A DNA stretch of 64,000 nucleotides from JACRCG01 sp964524835 (GTDB lineage: Bacteria > Desulfobacterota > Desulfuromonadia > Geobacterales > Pseudopelobacteraceae). Position numbers and translations under genes: made by a program. The notes under the pieces were generated by a model. The model did not search any database, had not been told where the DNA came from, and saw only the letters and a program-made list of their open reading frames with translations. The DNA is taken from the NCBI GenBank assembly GCA_964524835.1, contig CAZGEG010000012.1, positions 1 to 64,000 on the forward strand. The letters run 5' to 3'. Within the stretch, counting starts at the first letter, position 1. The number at the start of each line of letters is the position of its first letter. Below are positions 25,166 to 33,931 of this stretch, in pieces.

Positions 25166-27028
25166 ATGCAAACCTTAGATTCCCTGATCAGGGAAAGTTG
25201 CCAGAAGCACAGCGACCAGCCGGCGCTCTGTCACAAGCTTGCCGGGACATGGCAGTGCATGACATATGGAGCGCTGTGGGAGCTGTCCGACCGGATTGCG
25301 GCAGGCATGATCAAGAACGGCTTCAATGTTGGCGATCACGCCGCCCTGCTGGCGCCTTCGTCCCCCCAATGGGTTGCGGCCTACCTGGGGATTCTCAAGG
25401 CCGGCGGCGTGGTGGTCCCGATCGACAAGGAGCTGAAATCGGCTGAGCTGAGGCATATCCTGACCGATTGTGACGCCCGTGTCGTTTTCAGCGCCCCTCC
25501 CTGTCTAGATCTGCTCCTGGAAATATTTCCCGATATCCCGATTCTGGAACATATCGTGACGCTTGCTCCGCCCGCAGCTGACGGTACGGACCCCCGGATT
25601 GTTCAACTGCTGGACTCGCTGGTCGGCGAGTGGCGCGAACTCGTCGCTGCGGTAAATCTGCCGGCAGACCGGCGTACGACGATGGAGCTGCTTGCCCGCC
25701 AGGCATACCGCATGTTTTGTTCGTCCAGTTCCGGGCAGGGGGCGGAGTCTGAACCTGCAGACCCTTTTGACCCGGTGGGACAGCTCCGGAACAGGCTCAT
25801 TCGCGAGGGGAAACTCCTGGCGCTTGACGCGCTCTGCCACAGCGCACCGCTCCCCGAAAAGCCGCGATCCGAAACCGACACGGCAGTGATCCTGTACACC
25901 TCCGGAACGACCGGGCGCTCAAAGGGCGCCATGCTCAGCCATGCCAATATCGTCTCCAACCTCAAGGGGGCCGCCGGGCACTTCGGGCTCGACAGCAGCA
26001 TCCATACCCTGTCGTTCCTGCCGATCAACCACGTCTTCGAACAGGTCTGCGGAGTACTGCTGCCGCTCTCGCTCGGTGGGAAGGTTTCCTTCTGCGAATC
26101 GCTGAAAAAACTGGGGGAAAATCTTGCGGAGGTCAAACCGACCTTCTTTCTCGCTGTTCCGGCCGTATACCGGATGATCCTCGACAGGGTAACGAAGAAG
26201 ATCAACTCCGGAAAATTCACGCGGCTGCTGTTTTCGGTCCCGCTCACGCGGCCGATCGTAACCTCGAAAGTGCGGAAGACCTTCGGTTCCGGTACGATCT
26301 TCATCAGCGGCGGGGCGGCGCTCGATCCGGCGATTGCCAGGGGCATGACCGAATTCGGTCTGTCCATCTACCAGGGGTACGGCATTACGGAGACAGCACC
26401 GATCATCAGCGCGGAACAGCCGGGGGCCAGGCGTCTCGGCACCATCGGACGCCTGCTGGATCGTGTCCAGGTACGGATTGATGAGCCAAATGAAGAAGGA
26501 GTTGGGGAGATCGTGGTCCGGGGGCCGAATGTCATGCAGGGATATTACAAGAATCCCCAGGCCACGTCAGAAGTGCTTGCCGATGGCTGGTACCGCACCG
26601 GAGACCTCGGTTTTCTCAGCCCGGACGGTTTTTTAAGTATCAGCGGCCGGGTCAAGAACCTGATCGTCACCCCGAACGGCAAGAACGTATATCCGGAAGA
26701 GGTCGAAAACGAGCTGCTCAAGAGCCGGTTCATCGCCGAGGTGATGGTGTATGGCCACCGGGTCGGCACCGCCTCGGAGGAGATCCACGCCATCATCTAT
26801 CCGGAACAGGAGGCGCTCGATACTCAATGCCGGATTGACGGCAACTGTCCGATGAGCGAGGCCGATGTTGAAGCGCTGCTGCGGGTGGAAGTCCAGAAGG
26901 CCTGCAACGGCCTGGCTGAATACAAGCGGGTGCGCAAGTTTACGATCCGCGAAGACGAATTCCCCAAGACAACGACCCGAAAAATCAAACGCTTCGCCGT
27001 AGAGGCGAGCATCTCGACCGGGCATTGA
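25166..27028 (+). CDS. Long-chain acyl-CoA synthetase (AMP-forming)
   Basis: A 620-residue adenylate-forming enzyme activating fatty acids with ATP and CoA. The P-loop motif is YTSGTTGRSKGAM. Other core motifs are YQGYGITETAPI, GWYRTGDLGFL and the hinge/catalytic Lys region near the end (FPKTTTRKIKRFAV). A stretch around residues 185-230 is an extra, poorly conserved insert. The ribosome-binding site is GGAGG 8 bases before ATG. It stands alone between gltX and a converging radical SAM gene. Chain-length preference cannot be read from the sequence. Confidence 0.92.
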   Translation: MQTLDSLIRESCQKHSDQPALCHKLAGTWQCMTYGALWELSDRIAAGMIKNGFNVGDHAALLAPSSPQWVAAYLGILKAGGVVVPIDKELKSAELRHILTDCDARVVFSAPPCLDLLLEIFPDIPILEHIVTLAPPAADGTDPRIVQLLDSLVGEWRELVAAVNLPADRRTTMELLARQAYRMFCSSSSGQGAESEPADPFDPVGQLRNRLIREGKLLALDALCHSAPLPEKPRSETDTAVILYTSGTTGRSKGAMLSHANIVSNLKGAAGHFGLDSSIHTLSFLPINHVFEQVCGVLLPLSLGGKVSFCESLKKLGENLAEVKPTFFLAVPAVYRMILDRVTKKINSGKFTRLLFSVPLTRPIVTSKVRKTFGSGTIFISGGAALDPAIARGMTEFGLSIYQGYGITETAPIISAEQPGARRLGTIGRLLDRVQVRIDEPNEEGVGEIVVRGPNVMQGYYKNPQATSEVLADGWYRTGDLGFLSPDGFLSISGRVKNLIVTPNGKNVYPEEVENELLKSRFIAEVMVYGHRVGTASEEIHAIIYPEQEALDTQCRIDGNCPMSEADVEALLRVEVQKACNGLAEYKRVRKFTIREDEFPKTTTRKIKRFAVEASISTGH

Positions 27029-27101
27029 TCCGACCGTGTAACGCCAGCCAAGTTTCCCCTCACCCGCCCCTCCGTGGTACCACTGAAGACCGGGTGAGAG
27101 G

Positions 27102-28049
27102 TTAATTCCCCGCCACCCGACACCCCTGCCAACTGCCGCGCCGGGTCAACTCGTTGACAATCGCATACCACATCTGGTTGTTCTTCAGCCCCCACCGCGG
27201 GGCGACGCAAATCTCCAGAGGAGCCGAGCCGTACAGACGCTGGATGGATATCCGCGGCGGGAGCAGCTCCAGAAAATCCGCCACCGCCGAGACATATGCT
27301 TCCAGAGTCAACGGCGCAAACTCCCCCCGCCGGTACAACTCCGCCAGTTCTGTCCCTTCAACTGCATGAAGCTGGTGCAGTTTGAGCGAATCGATCGGCA
27401 GGCCGGCCATCAGCTCGGCGGTTTTCAGGAACCGGGCCCTGCTCTCTCCCGGAAAGCCGTGAATCAGGTGGGCGCAGATGTCAAAATTGCGACCGGCGGC
27501 ACGATTGACCGCACCGATAAAATCATCCAGGGTGTGGCCACGGTTGATGCGATCCAGAATGGCGTCATCCATCGACTGCAACCCCAGTTCCAGACAGACG
27601 TATTTTGTCCGCGCTATCTCCGTCAGCAGATCGAGCGCTTCATCGTCTAGAGAGTCGGGGCGCGTACCGACCGATATACCGATCACATCCGGATGATTGA
27701 GGGCACGGCGGTACAGGTCCGACAGCAGTTCCACCGAGCCGTAGGTGTTGGTGTATTTCTGGAAGTAAATGATGAATTTATCGGAGCCGAGCCGGGAGCG
27801 GTGATAGGCCATGCCCGCCGCCATCTGCTCCTCCAGCGGCACGGCCGCCTGGGTCTCCTTGGGGGAAAACGACACGTTGTTGCAGTAAATGCATCCGCCG
27901 ACCCCCTTGCTGCCGTCACGATTGGGGCAGGTGAAGCCGGCGTCCACGTTGACCTTGCTGACCCGGCAGCCGAAGCGGCGGCGCAGATAACCCCCATAGG
28001 AGTTGATATGAAGTTGTGGGTGGATTCGTGCGTCAGGAGTGTCGGGCAT
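27102..28049 (-). CDS. Radical SAM protein, TIGR01212/YhcC family
   Basis: A 315-residue iron-sulfur enzyme of unknown substrate. The cluster cysteines are C41, C53 and C56 in FTCPNRDGSKGVGGCIYC, an unusual spacing typical of the YhcC family rather than CxxxCxxC. Other family segments are YFQKYTNTYGSV, GTRPDSLDD and LELGLQSMDD. The start codon at 28049 lies inside the end of thiE (17-base overlap), so it is probably translated with the thiamine operon, although no thiamine role is known for this family. Confidence 0.9.
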   Translation of the reverse strand: MPDTPDARIHPQLHINSYGGYLRRRFGCRVSKVNVDAGFTCPNRDGSKGVGGCIYCNNVSFSPKETQAAVPLEEQMAAGMAYHRSRLGSDKFIIYFQKYTNTYGSVELLSDLYRRALNHPDVIGISVGTRPDSLDDEALDLLTEIARTKYVCLELGLQSMDDAILDRINRGHTLDDFIGAVNRAAGRNFDICAHLIHGFPGESRARFLKTAELMAGLPIDSLKLHQLHAVEGTELAELYRRGEFAPLTLEAYVSAVADFLELLPPRISIQRLYGSAPLEICVAPRWGLKNNQMWYAIVNELTRRGSWQGCRVAGN

Positions 28050-28674
28050 ACTCTTCGATCTTTTTCAGCAGGGATGCGGCGGCGGCGCGCGGGTCGGCGG
28101 CGGCCAGCAGCGCCGAAATAACAGCGACCCCCTGAACATTGGCAGAGAGCGCTTCGGTGATGTTTGCCGGGGAAATTCCCCCAAGGGCTATAACAGGAAT
28201 ATCAAGGGCTGAGGCAGCTTCTGCCATTTTTTTGACACCACACGGTTCACCATAGGCCGCCTTGGAGGGGGTATGGTACAACGGTCCGAACGTGACGAAA
28301 TCGGCGCCGTCGGCCTGCGCGCGCAGAGCTTCACCGATGCCGTGAGCTGAGTAGCCGATTATCTTCCCCTCACCCATCACCCGGCGGGCAGCGGCCACCG
28401 GGAGGCTGCCGACGCCGATATGGACTCCATCGGCACCTGCCGCCAGTGCGATATCGGGACGATCGTTGATGATAAGGCGGGCGTCAAAGTCCGAGGTGAT
28501 GGATCTCAGCTCCACGGCCAACCGGAACAGCGCCGCGCCGGAAAGATCCTTCTCACGCAACTGGACAGCCCTGACACCCCCCTCAAGCGCCCGGCGTACC
28601 AACTCTGCCAAGGGCCTGCCACCCGTCTGCTGCCGGTCGGTGATCAGATAGAGGCTGAAATCGGCGGGCCGCAT
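28033..28674 (-). CDS. thiE: Thiamine-phosphate synthase
   Basis: Joins the thiazole and pyrimidine halves to make thiamine phosphate. The protein has 213 residues from ATG 28674; a TTG at 28695 would add seven and overlap thiG by eight bases. Visible motifs are LYLITDRQQTGG, VQLREKD, LIINDRPDIALAAGADGVHIG and VTFGPLYHTPSKAAYG. Third gene of thiS-thiG-thiE, downstream of the TPP riboswitch. The start is uncertain because neither candidate has a clear ribosome-binding site; coupling to thiG would favour the TTG. Confidence 0.93.
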   Translation of the reverse strand: MRPADFSLYLITDRQQTGGRPLAELVRRALEGGVRAVQLREKDLSGAALFRLAVELRSITSDFDARLIINDRPDIALAAGADGVHIGVGSLPVAAARRVMGEGKIIGYSAHGIGEALRAQADGADFVTFGPLYHTPSKAAYGEPCGVKKMAEAASALDIPVIALGGISPANITEALSANVQGVAVISALLAAADPRAAAASLLKKIEEYARHS

Positions 28675-28687
28675 CGGGGTAAGGGAT

Positions 28688-29467
28688 TTAACCAATCATT
28701 CCATCCAGCGGACTGGAGGCATTGGCGTAGAGTTTGCGGGGAATACGTCCGGCCTTGAACGACAATCTGCCGGCGATCACCGCCAGCTTCATCGCTTCCG
28801 CCATGGCGATCGGATCCTGCGCGCCGGCGATGGCGGTGTTCATGAGGACCCCGGCGCAGCCGAGCTCCATGGCGATGGCGGCATCGGAGGCCGATCCGAC
28901 TCCGGCGTCGACAATAACCGGCACGCTGACGTTTTCCAGAATGATGCGGATATTGTACGGGTTGCGGATGCCGAGCCCACTGCCGATCGGAGCGCCCAGC
29001 GGCATAACCGCGGCGCAGCCGAGATCTTCCAGTTTTTTGCAGACGATCACGTCGTCACTGCAGTAGGGGAGGACGGTAAAGCCCTCCGACACCAGTATTT
29101 TAGCGGCTTTGAGCAGTTCTTCGTTGTCCGGGAACAGGGTTTTTTCGTCTCCCAGGACTTCCAGCTTGACGAAATCCGACATGCCGGCTTCACGTGCCAG
29201 ACGGCAGGTGCGCACCGCATCGTCAGCCGTGTAGCAGCCGGCGGTGTTGGGAAGCAGGGTGTACTTTTTGAGGTCGATGTAATCGAGCAGCGACTCTTTG
29301 CTGCGATCGAGATTAACCCGCCGCACCGCAACGGTAATAATCTCCGCCCCGGAAGCTTCGAGCGCCCGGGCGGTCTGTTCAAAACTGGCATACTTACCGG
29401 TACCCACCATCAGGCGTGACGTGAATTCCCGGCCGCCAATAATCAATTTGTCCGCACTCTGTGTCAT
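28688..29467 (-). CDS. thiG: Thiazole synthase
   Basis: A 259-residue TIM-barrel enzyme that forms the thiazole phosphate moiety of thiamine from DXP, dehydroglycine and ThiS-thiocarboxylate. Conserved segments are FTSRLMVGTGKY at the N-terminus, FVKLEVLGDEKTLFPDN with the Schiff-base lysine, and VIVDAGVGSASDAA. It begins only 5 bases after thiS and is followed immediately by thiE. Controlled by the TPP riboswitch upstream of thiS. Confidence 0.96.
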   Translation of the reverse strand: MTQSADKLIIGGREFTSRLMVGTGKYASFEQTARALEASGAEIITVAVRRVNLDRSKESLLDYIDLKKYTLLPNTAGCYTADDAVRTCRLAREAGMSDFVKLEVLGDEKTLFPDNEELLKAAKILVSEGFTVLPYCSDDVIVCKKLEDLGCAAVMPLGAPIGSGLGIRNPYNIRIILENVSVPVIVDAGVGSASDAAIAMELGCAGVLMNTAIAGAQDPIAMAEAMKLAVIAGRLSFKAGRIPRKLYANASSPLDGMIG

Positions 29468-29472
29468 ACCGG

Positions 29473-29673
29473 TTATCCTCCGCCAACAAAATGGACTATT
29501 TCTATCTTATCGCCATCCGAAAGAAGCTGTTTTTCATAGCCGGCCTTCGGAACGATGCCGGCATTCACCTCCACCGCCACCCGTTCTCGGCCGATCCCGA
29601 GCTGCAGCAGCAGACTCTCGACCGTGGCCCCCTCCGCCGTCTCCACAAAATCGCCGTTCAACAAAATCTGCAT
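29473..29673 (-). CDS. thiS: Sulfur carrier protein ThiS
   Basis: A 66-residue ubiquitin-like protein ending in the required Gly-Gly (VHFVGGG), which is adenylated and thiocarboxylated to carry sulfur to ThiG. The N-terminal MQILLNGDFVE and DGDKIEIV match ThiS. The start has a strong AGGAGG about 7 bases upstream. First gene of the thiamine operon. The adenylyltransferase ThiF is not adjacent. Confidence 0.95.
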   Translation of the reverse strand: MQILLNGDFVETAEGATVESLLLQLGIGRERVAVEVNAGIVPKAGYEKQLLSDGDKIEIVHFVGGG

Positions 29674-29765
29674 GGTACCCTCCTGACCCTGATAAGCAGG
29701 ACAATTGCGTTAAAGATGATATTCTCTGCAAAAATCCGCCGAAAACAACATCTAACCTACTAAAC

Positions 29766-29795
29766 AAAAAAAACCGCAGAAGCGGCTTGTTTAAT
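29766..29795 (-). terminator. Riboswitch-linked transcription terminator of the thi operon
   Basis: On the minus strand, GCCGC-TTCT-GCGG followed by eight T residues lies about 15 bases after the TPP aptamer and about 90 bases before thiS. It is positioned to stop transcription when TPP is bound. Confidence 0.7.
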
Positions 29796-29808
29796 ACATC
29801 AATCGGTC

Positions 29809-29892
29809 GCGCTTCCCTACGCCGGCATTACCCGGATCAGGTACGAAGGGTCGCGGCTTGTGCCGCTCTCAGTCGAAACTCCCCCAGCTTTG
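29809..29892 (-). promoter_or_regulatory. TPP riboswitch (THI box)
   Basis: The minus-strand sequence has the conserved aptamer elements in order: GGGGGAGT, CTGAGAG, GACCCTTCGTACCTGATC and GGGTAATGCCGGCGTAGGG. It lies directly after a promoter and ahead of thiSGE. High thiamine pyrophosphate should lower expression. Confidence 0.96.
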
Positions 29893-29896
29893 TGTC

Positions 29897-29925
29897 AAAG
29901 TAGATGATTGCCGCAGCTCTGTCAA
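29897..29925 (-). promoter_or_regulatory. Sigma-70 promoter of the thi operon
   Basis: On the minus strand, TTGACA (29925-29920), a 17-base spacer and TACTTT (29902-29897). Transcription would begin near 29890, at the riboswitch 5' end. Confidence 0.75.
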
Positions 29926-30137
29926 TTCTATTTTAGTGCGTCAGAGCCGATATTCCATGCTTTTATGGCATAAAATCAGATTGTTACCAAGCGTAACCTG
30001 ATTATAAGGGATTGACGCAGGAGTGACCGGCGTTGATGACATTTTTTCGTGCTTACTCTCCTATTTATTGAAGTTATGGTATATTTCTGGCATGGTGTCC
30101 GGCAGGCATGCAGCCTGTTCTTCCAGGGGGAGCCGGA

Positions 30138-30479
30138 GTGGCAGACAAGCGGGACATCAGACGCATAAAGAAACGCATTACCATTCGATTTGGCATCGAT
30201 GAAGCCGTCAGGGTCGCCTTCACGGAAGACATCTCCATGACCGGCATGTTTATCAAATCCCCCAACATCATAACTCCCAACACCAGGATACTGATCGAGT
30301 TTGACCTCCCGGAAGGAGGCAGGGTCGAGCTGGAAGCGCGCGTCATGTGGGCGAAGAAAGTACCGCCGAACCTCTTCCATCTGGTCAAGAAAAGCGGCAT
30401 GGGCGTTCGTTTCATACGTTTTAATACCGGCGAAGATGCCTTTGACGACTACTTTGAGAAAATTGCAACGCCACTTTGA
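30138..30479 (+). CDS. PilZ domain protein (c-di-GMP binding)
   Basis: A 113-residue single-domain protein. The c-di-GMP-binding RxxxR occurs near the N-terminus (RDIRRIKKR), and the DxSxxG motif as DISMTG. GTG 30138 is preferred over ATG 30108 because GGGGGAG lies about 6 bases upstream and removes a non-family leader. The gene precedes a DRTGG ATPase and a flbD-motAB set, so a role in c-di-GMP control of motility is a reasonable inference. Confidence 0.88.
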   Translation: MADKRDIRRIKKRITIRFGIDEAVRVAFTEDISMTGMFIKSPNIITPNTRILIEFDLPEGGRVELEARVMWAKKVPPNLFHLVKKSGMGVRFIRFNTGEDAFDDYFEKIATPL

Positions 30480-30502
30480 ATCAGGACTGGAGAAGCTCAG
30501 CC

Positions 30503-31594
30503 ATGTGCAGAAAGATTTTTATCGGGGCGACAGGCCAGCATTGCGGCAAGACGACCATCAGTCTTTCGTTGATGCATCTGGCTCGAAAGAAGTACGGCAG
30601 GGTCGGATTCATGAAGCCGATCGGTCCCAAATGGATCGAGTTTAACGGGACGATCGTCGACAAGGATGCCGCCATGTTCTCCAGCGTTTTCGGCGTTGAG
30701 GAAGACGTTACCCTCATGTCTCCGGTGACGCTTTCCCCGGGAACAACGCGCCGGTTTCTCGACGGCGAAATAGAACCGGGGGAGCCGCGCAGGGCGATAA
30801 GGGCGGCCTGCGACGAACTGGAGAAGAAGTACGATTTCCTGATTATCGAGGGTGCCGGTCATGGCGGCGTCGGTTCGGTAGTCGGCATGAATAATGCCAT
30901 GATAGCTGCCGAACTGAATGCACCGGTACTGCTGGTGACCGGAGGCGGAATCGGCAATGTTATCGATGCTGTCGAACTCAACCTGGCGCTCTACAAGCGG
31001 GAAAAGGCCGATGTGCGCATCATCATGGCCAACAAACTGGTTCCGGAAAAAAGGGTGAATACGCTCGGCTATCTTGTTAAAGCTTTTGCCGGAAGCGGCA
31101 TCATGGTCACGAGCGCTTTTGACTACCTTCCGACCCTCGCAGATCCGACCCTGCATCATATTTCCGAGCTTCTTGACCTGCCGCTTAACGGCGATTCAGC
31201 CGAACGGAGCCGCCTCTGCCATACGATTCAGCTCGGTGCGGCATCTTCGCAGATAGTCATTGACCACCTGGAAGAGTCTACCCTGCTGATAGTGACCAGT
31301 TCGCGAGACGAGCTGCTCGTTACGGCATCCGCACTGCACCATATTCCGGAATACAAGGCGCGCCTTGCCGGGCTTATTATCGCCGGTCACGTACCGGTCT
31401 CCAGCATAACCCAGCGGATTCTGGATGACAGCAACATCCCGTATATACGCATCAAAGAGACCTCCTCGGAAATATTCTACCAATTGCGTGAACATGTCTC
31501 AAAAATCGGCCCCGAGGATCTGGAAAAGATCAATCTTATCAACTCGATTGCGGAACGCTATATCGACTTTGACGCGATCGATGCCATGATCTGA
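30503..31594 (+). CDS. BioD-like P-loop ATPase with DRTGG domain
   Basis: A 363-residue cytoplasmic protein. The N-terminal domain is a dethiobiotin-synthetase/CobQ-like NTPase with P-loop GATGQHCGKTT and a conserved EGAGHGG segment. Residues about 215-320 resemble a DRTGG domain (LLIVTSSRDELLV, LAGLIIAGHVPVS), as in the N-terminal half of some phosphotransacetylases and in CBS-linked regulators. It lacks an acyltransferase part. ATG 30503 has GGAGA about 10 bases upstream. It overlaps nothing but follows the PilZ gene closely. Exact function unknown; probably regulatory. Confidence 0.82.
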   Translation: MCRKIFIGATGQHCGKTTISLSLMHLARKKYGRVGFMKPIGPKWIEFNGTIVDKDAAMFSSVFGVEEDVTLMSPVTLSPGTTRRFLDGEIEPGEPRRAIRAACDELEKKYDFLIIEGAGHGGVGSVVGMNNAMIAAELNAPVLLVTGGGIGNVIDAVELNLALYKREKADVRIIMANKLVPEKRVNTLGYLVKAFAGSGIMVTSAFDYLPTLADPTLHHISELLDLPLNGDSAERSRLCHTIQLGAASSQIVIDHLEESTLLIVTSSRDELLVTASALHHIPEYKARLAGLIIAGHVPVSSITQRILDDSNIPYIRIKETSSEIFYQLREHVSKIGPEDLEKINLINSIAERYIDFDAIDAMI

Positions 31595-31632
31595 CCAGGG
31601 GCCTTCCAAAGCGGTAAAAGAGCAAAAAGTTC

Positions 31633-31661
31633 TTGACCTTATTCGTCTTTTGATATTTATA
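31633..31661 (+). promoter_or_regulatory. Possible promoter of flbD-motAB
   Basis: TTGACC at 31633-31638 and TTTATA at 31656-31661 with a 17-base spacer, 31 bases before flbD. The -10 is poor. No clear sigma-28 box was seen. Confidence 0.35.
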
Positions 31662-31692
31662 GAAAAATACTCATCATTCTGTCGGGGTTACC

Positions 31693-32016
31693 ATGATCGC
31701 AGTGACACGTCTGGATAAACAGCGGATGTACCTGAATCCGGACCACATTGTCTGTATCGAGGAAACTCCGGACACCGTCATTACTCTCTTTAACGGTAAC
31801 CGGTATATTGTTGTTGACCGGGCCAGCACCATCATAGGCCGTGTCGTCGCCTTTCGTGCCAGGATTGCGCGCCGGGCGGCAGTTCCGGCGGCCCGGCGTT
31901 ATCTCGGCCGCTCCACGTCCGGTCGGTTTGATCGGTCCAGGGGACTGCAGGACAATGCCTCCCCGGATTTTCCTGGTGAGCGTAACCACATTCCATTCCA
32001 CAGTCGGGATTACTAG
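31693..32016 (+). CDS. flbD: FlbD-type flagellar protein with C-terminal extension
   Basis: A 107-residue protein. The first about 65 residues match the small FlbD family (MIAVTRLDKQRMYLNPDHI, EETPDTVITLFNGNRYIV), which usually precedes motA. The last 40 residues are rich in Arg and Ser and lie beyond the normal family length of 60-80. The gene ends three bases before motA and is clearly part of the flbD-motA-motB operon. The role of FlbD in these bacteria is poorly known. Confidence 0.85.
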   Translation: MIAVTRLDKQRMYLNPDHIVCIEETPDTVITLFNGNRYIVVDRASTIIGRVVAFRARIARRAAVPAARRYLGRSTSGRFDRSRGLQDNASPDFPGERNHIPFHSRDY

Positions 32017-32019
32017 CGT

Positions 32020-32766
32020 ATGGATTTAGCAACCATAATAGGGTTGGTCATGGGTTTCGGCGCCATTTTTGGCGGTGCCGCGATCGAGGGTGTCCACATA
32101 TCTGCTCTGATACAGCCAACTGCGGCAATGATCGTGCTGGGGGGCACTTTCGGTGCTACATTTGTCTCTTTCCCGCTGCCAGCGATCATAAGCGCACTGA
32201 AAAACGTCAAGATCGCGTTTCTTCCCGCTAAGGTTGACCATGAGCAGGTGGTGAAGGACATTATCAACTATGCCACCAAAGCCCGGCGCAACGGCCTGAT
32301 TTCGCTGGAGCAGGAAGCCCAGTCCGTCCGGGACCCGTTCATCAAGAAGGGGATATCGCTGGTGGTTGACGGCATCGACCCCCAAAAGCTGCGCGAAACG
32401 CTTGAGGCGGATATCATGGCCTACGAGGATCACACCAAGCACAGTGTCGAGTTCTACGAGGCGGCGGGCGGATATTCGCCGACGATCGGCATTATCGGGG
32501 CTGTTCTCGGCCTGATCCACGTCATGGCCAATCTTTCCGATACGTCCAAACTCGGGGGGGGTATTGCCGTCGCCTTCGTCGCCACCATCTACGGCCTTAT
32601 TGTCGCCAACATCATCTGCCTCCCGATCGGCAACAAGATAAAAATACGGATGAAGGAAGAAGTGCTGCGGCGTGTCATGATCCTGGAGGGGCTCATTGCG
32701 ATCCAGAACGGCGAGAATCCCCACTTTATCGAGCAAAAGCTGATGGCCTACGTGGGCGGCCACTAA
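32020..32766 (+). CDS. motA: Flagellar motor stator protein MotA
   Basis: A 248-residue inner-membrane protein with four hydrophobic segments. It forms the stator ion channel with MotB. The N-terminus MDLATIIGLVMGFGAIFGG and the segment GGYSPTIGIIGAVLGLIHVM are typical of MotA, with the conserved prolines in the third and fourth membrane helices. The cytoplasmic loop carries charged residues for FliG contact. It sits three bases after flbD and six before motB. Confidence 0.95.
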   Translation: MDLATIIGLVMGFGAIFGGAAIEGVHISALIQPTAAMIVLGGTFGATFVSFPLPAIISALKNVKIAFLPAKVDHEQVVKDIINYATKARRNGLISLEQEAQSVRDPFIKKGISLVVDGIDPQKLRETLEADIMAYEDHTKHSVEFYEAAGGYSPTIGIIGAVLGLIHVMANLSDTSKLGGGIAVAFVATIYGLIVANIICLPIGNKIKIRMKEEVLRRVMILEGLIAIQNGENPHFIEQKLMAYVGGH

Positions 32767-32772
32767 CCTGCC

Positions 32773-33558
32773 ATGGCACTGAAAAAAGAACCGGAAAAGC
32801 ACGCCAACCACGAGCGCTGGCTCGTTTCATACGCCGACTTCATCACGCTGCTGTTTGCCGTCTTCGTCGTTCTGTACGCGATGGGGCAGAGCGACAAGAA
32901 GAAGGTCGAAGAGGTCATGCAGGCTATCCAGCAATCCTTCGGCATGGCAACCGCCGGCGCATCAGCACCCAAAGTCAACGTAATCCCTTCGCAGGCAATC
33001 ACCGTAATTCCTTCACTCAAGCCGGAGATAAAAGTGGCGCCGATCGGCAGGACACGGAGCGGTCAGGCAAAGATGCGGGCGGAAGAGAAGGATTTTCGCC
33101 AGATAAAATCGGCGGTCGAGGCGTACCTTGTCAAACAGGGTGCGCAATCCAAGGTAACCCTTGAAATATCCCGGCGGGGGCTGATCGTCAGCCTTAAGGA
33201 AGCCGGGTTTTTCAATTCCGGCCAGGCAAGCATCAAGCCTGAGGCGTATGAACTGATCAATACCATTGCCGAAGTGATGACCCAGTACAATAACCCGCTG
33301 CGGCTTGAAGGACATACCGACAACGTCCCGATCAGTACGGCTCAATTCCCTTCCAACTGGGAGCTGTCAACTGCGCGCGCAACGAACGGCCTGAAATATC
33401 TGCTGAGAAACTTTGACATCGATCCCAACAAGATTTCAGCGACAGGATATGCCGAATTCCGGCCGCTTGCCGACAACGCCACCCCCGAGGGGCGTGCCAA
33501 GAACCGGCGTGTCGATCTCGTCATGCTGTCAGGAGAGGCCGAACGCGGCGAACCCTGA
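32773..33558 (+). CDS. motB: Flagellar motor stator protein MotB
   Basis: A 261-residue protein. It has a short cytoplasmic tail, one membrane helix with the ion-binding Asp at position 22 (SYADFITLLFAVF), a periplasmic plug region, and an OmpA-like peptidoglycan-binding domain (LRLEGHTDNVPIS, ARATNGLKYLL, NRRVDLVM). It anchors the stator to the cell wall. Last gene of the operon. No clear terminator follows. Confidence 0.95.
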   Translation: MALKKEPEKHANHERWLVSYADFITLLFAVFVVLYAMGQSDKKKVEEVMQAIQQSFGMATAGASAPKVNVIPSQAITVIPSLKPEIKVAPIGRTRSGQAKMRAEEKDFRQIKSAVEAYLVKQGAQSKVTLEISRRGLIVSLKEAGFFNSGQASIKPEAYELINTIAEVMTQYNNPLRLEGHTDNVPISTAQFPSNWELSTARATNGLKYLLRNFDIDPNKISATGYAEFRPLADNATPEGRAKNRRVDLVMLSGEAERGEP

Positions 33559-33698
33559 TCCAAACACGCCTCCACCACGCACCCCCACCGCAAACCTTTT
33601 ACCCTCTTCACGTCCGACCGTTCAAGGCACCGGCGAGCATTAATTCGTCGAACGTGTTTCAACCCCGTCCCAAAATGACATATCCTGTCGCAGTCCCC

Positions 33699-33707
33699 TG
33701 CTATACT
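33699..33707 (+). promoter_or_regulatory. Extended -10 element before the small gene at 33737
   Basis: TGCTATACT is a near-consensus extended -10, 29 bases before ATG 33737. No good -35 was seen. Confidence 0.45.
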
Positions 33708-33736
33708 CCTCCCATTGTAAAAGTGGAGGAGGACAT

Positions 33737-33931
33737 ATGGAAGCAATCATGATCGCAGGTGTAGCAGTTGTAGCCGTCAGCGGCTGGTATTCAGTGCTCG
33801 ACGTGCTGGCAGATCTGGGAATCCGGGTCGGGAGGAGGAGCGGAAGTGGCTTGAAGGACGGCTGTTTTTCCGACGCAGGTCGCATTCCGGTGCAGCGAAG
33901 GGTCAAGCAGATGGCGGGGGTGAACATTTGA
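33737..33931 (+). CDS. Small predicted membrane protein, antisense to the ttcA end
   Basis: A 64-codon frame with an excellent GGAGGAGG ribosome-binding site 5 bases before ATG and an extended -10 upstream. Residues 3-28 are hydrophobic (IMIAGVAVVAVSGWYSVL), suggesting one membrane helix. The rest is Arg/Gly-rich. Its 3' two-thirds run antisense to the ttcA-like 3' end. Not recognised as a known family. The translation signals make it plausible, but the coding part downstream of the helix may be accidental. Confidence 0.45.
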   Translation: MEAIMIAGVAVVAVSGWYSVLDVLADLGIRVGRRSGSGLKDGCFSDAGRIPVQRRVKQMAGVNI

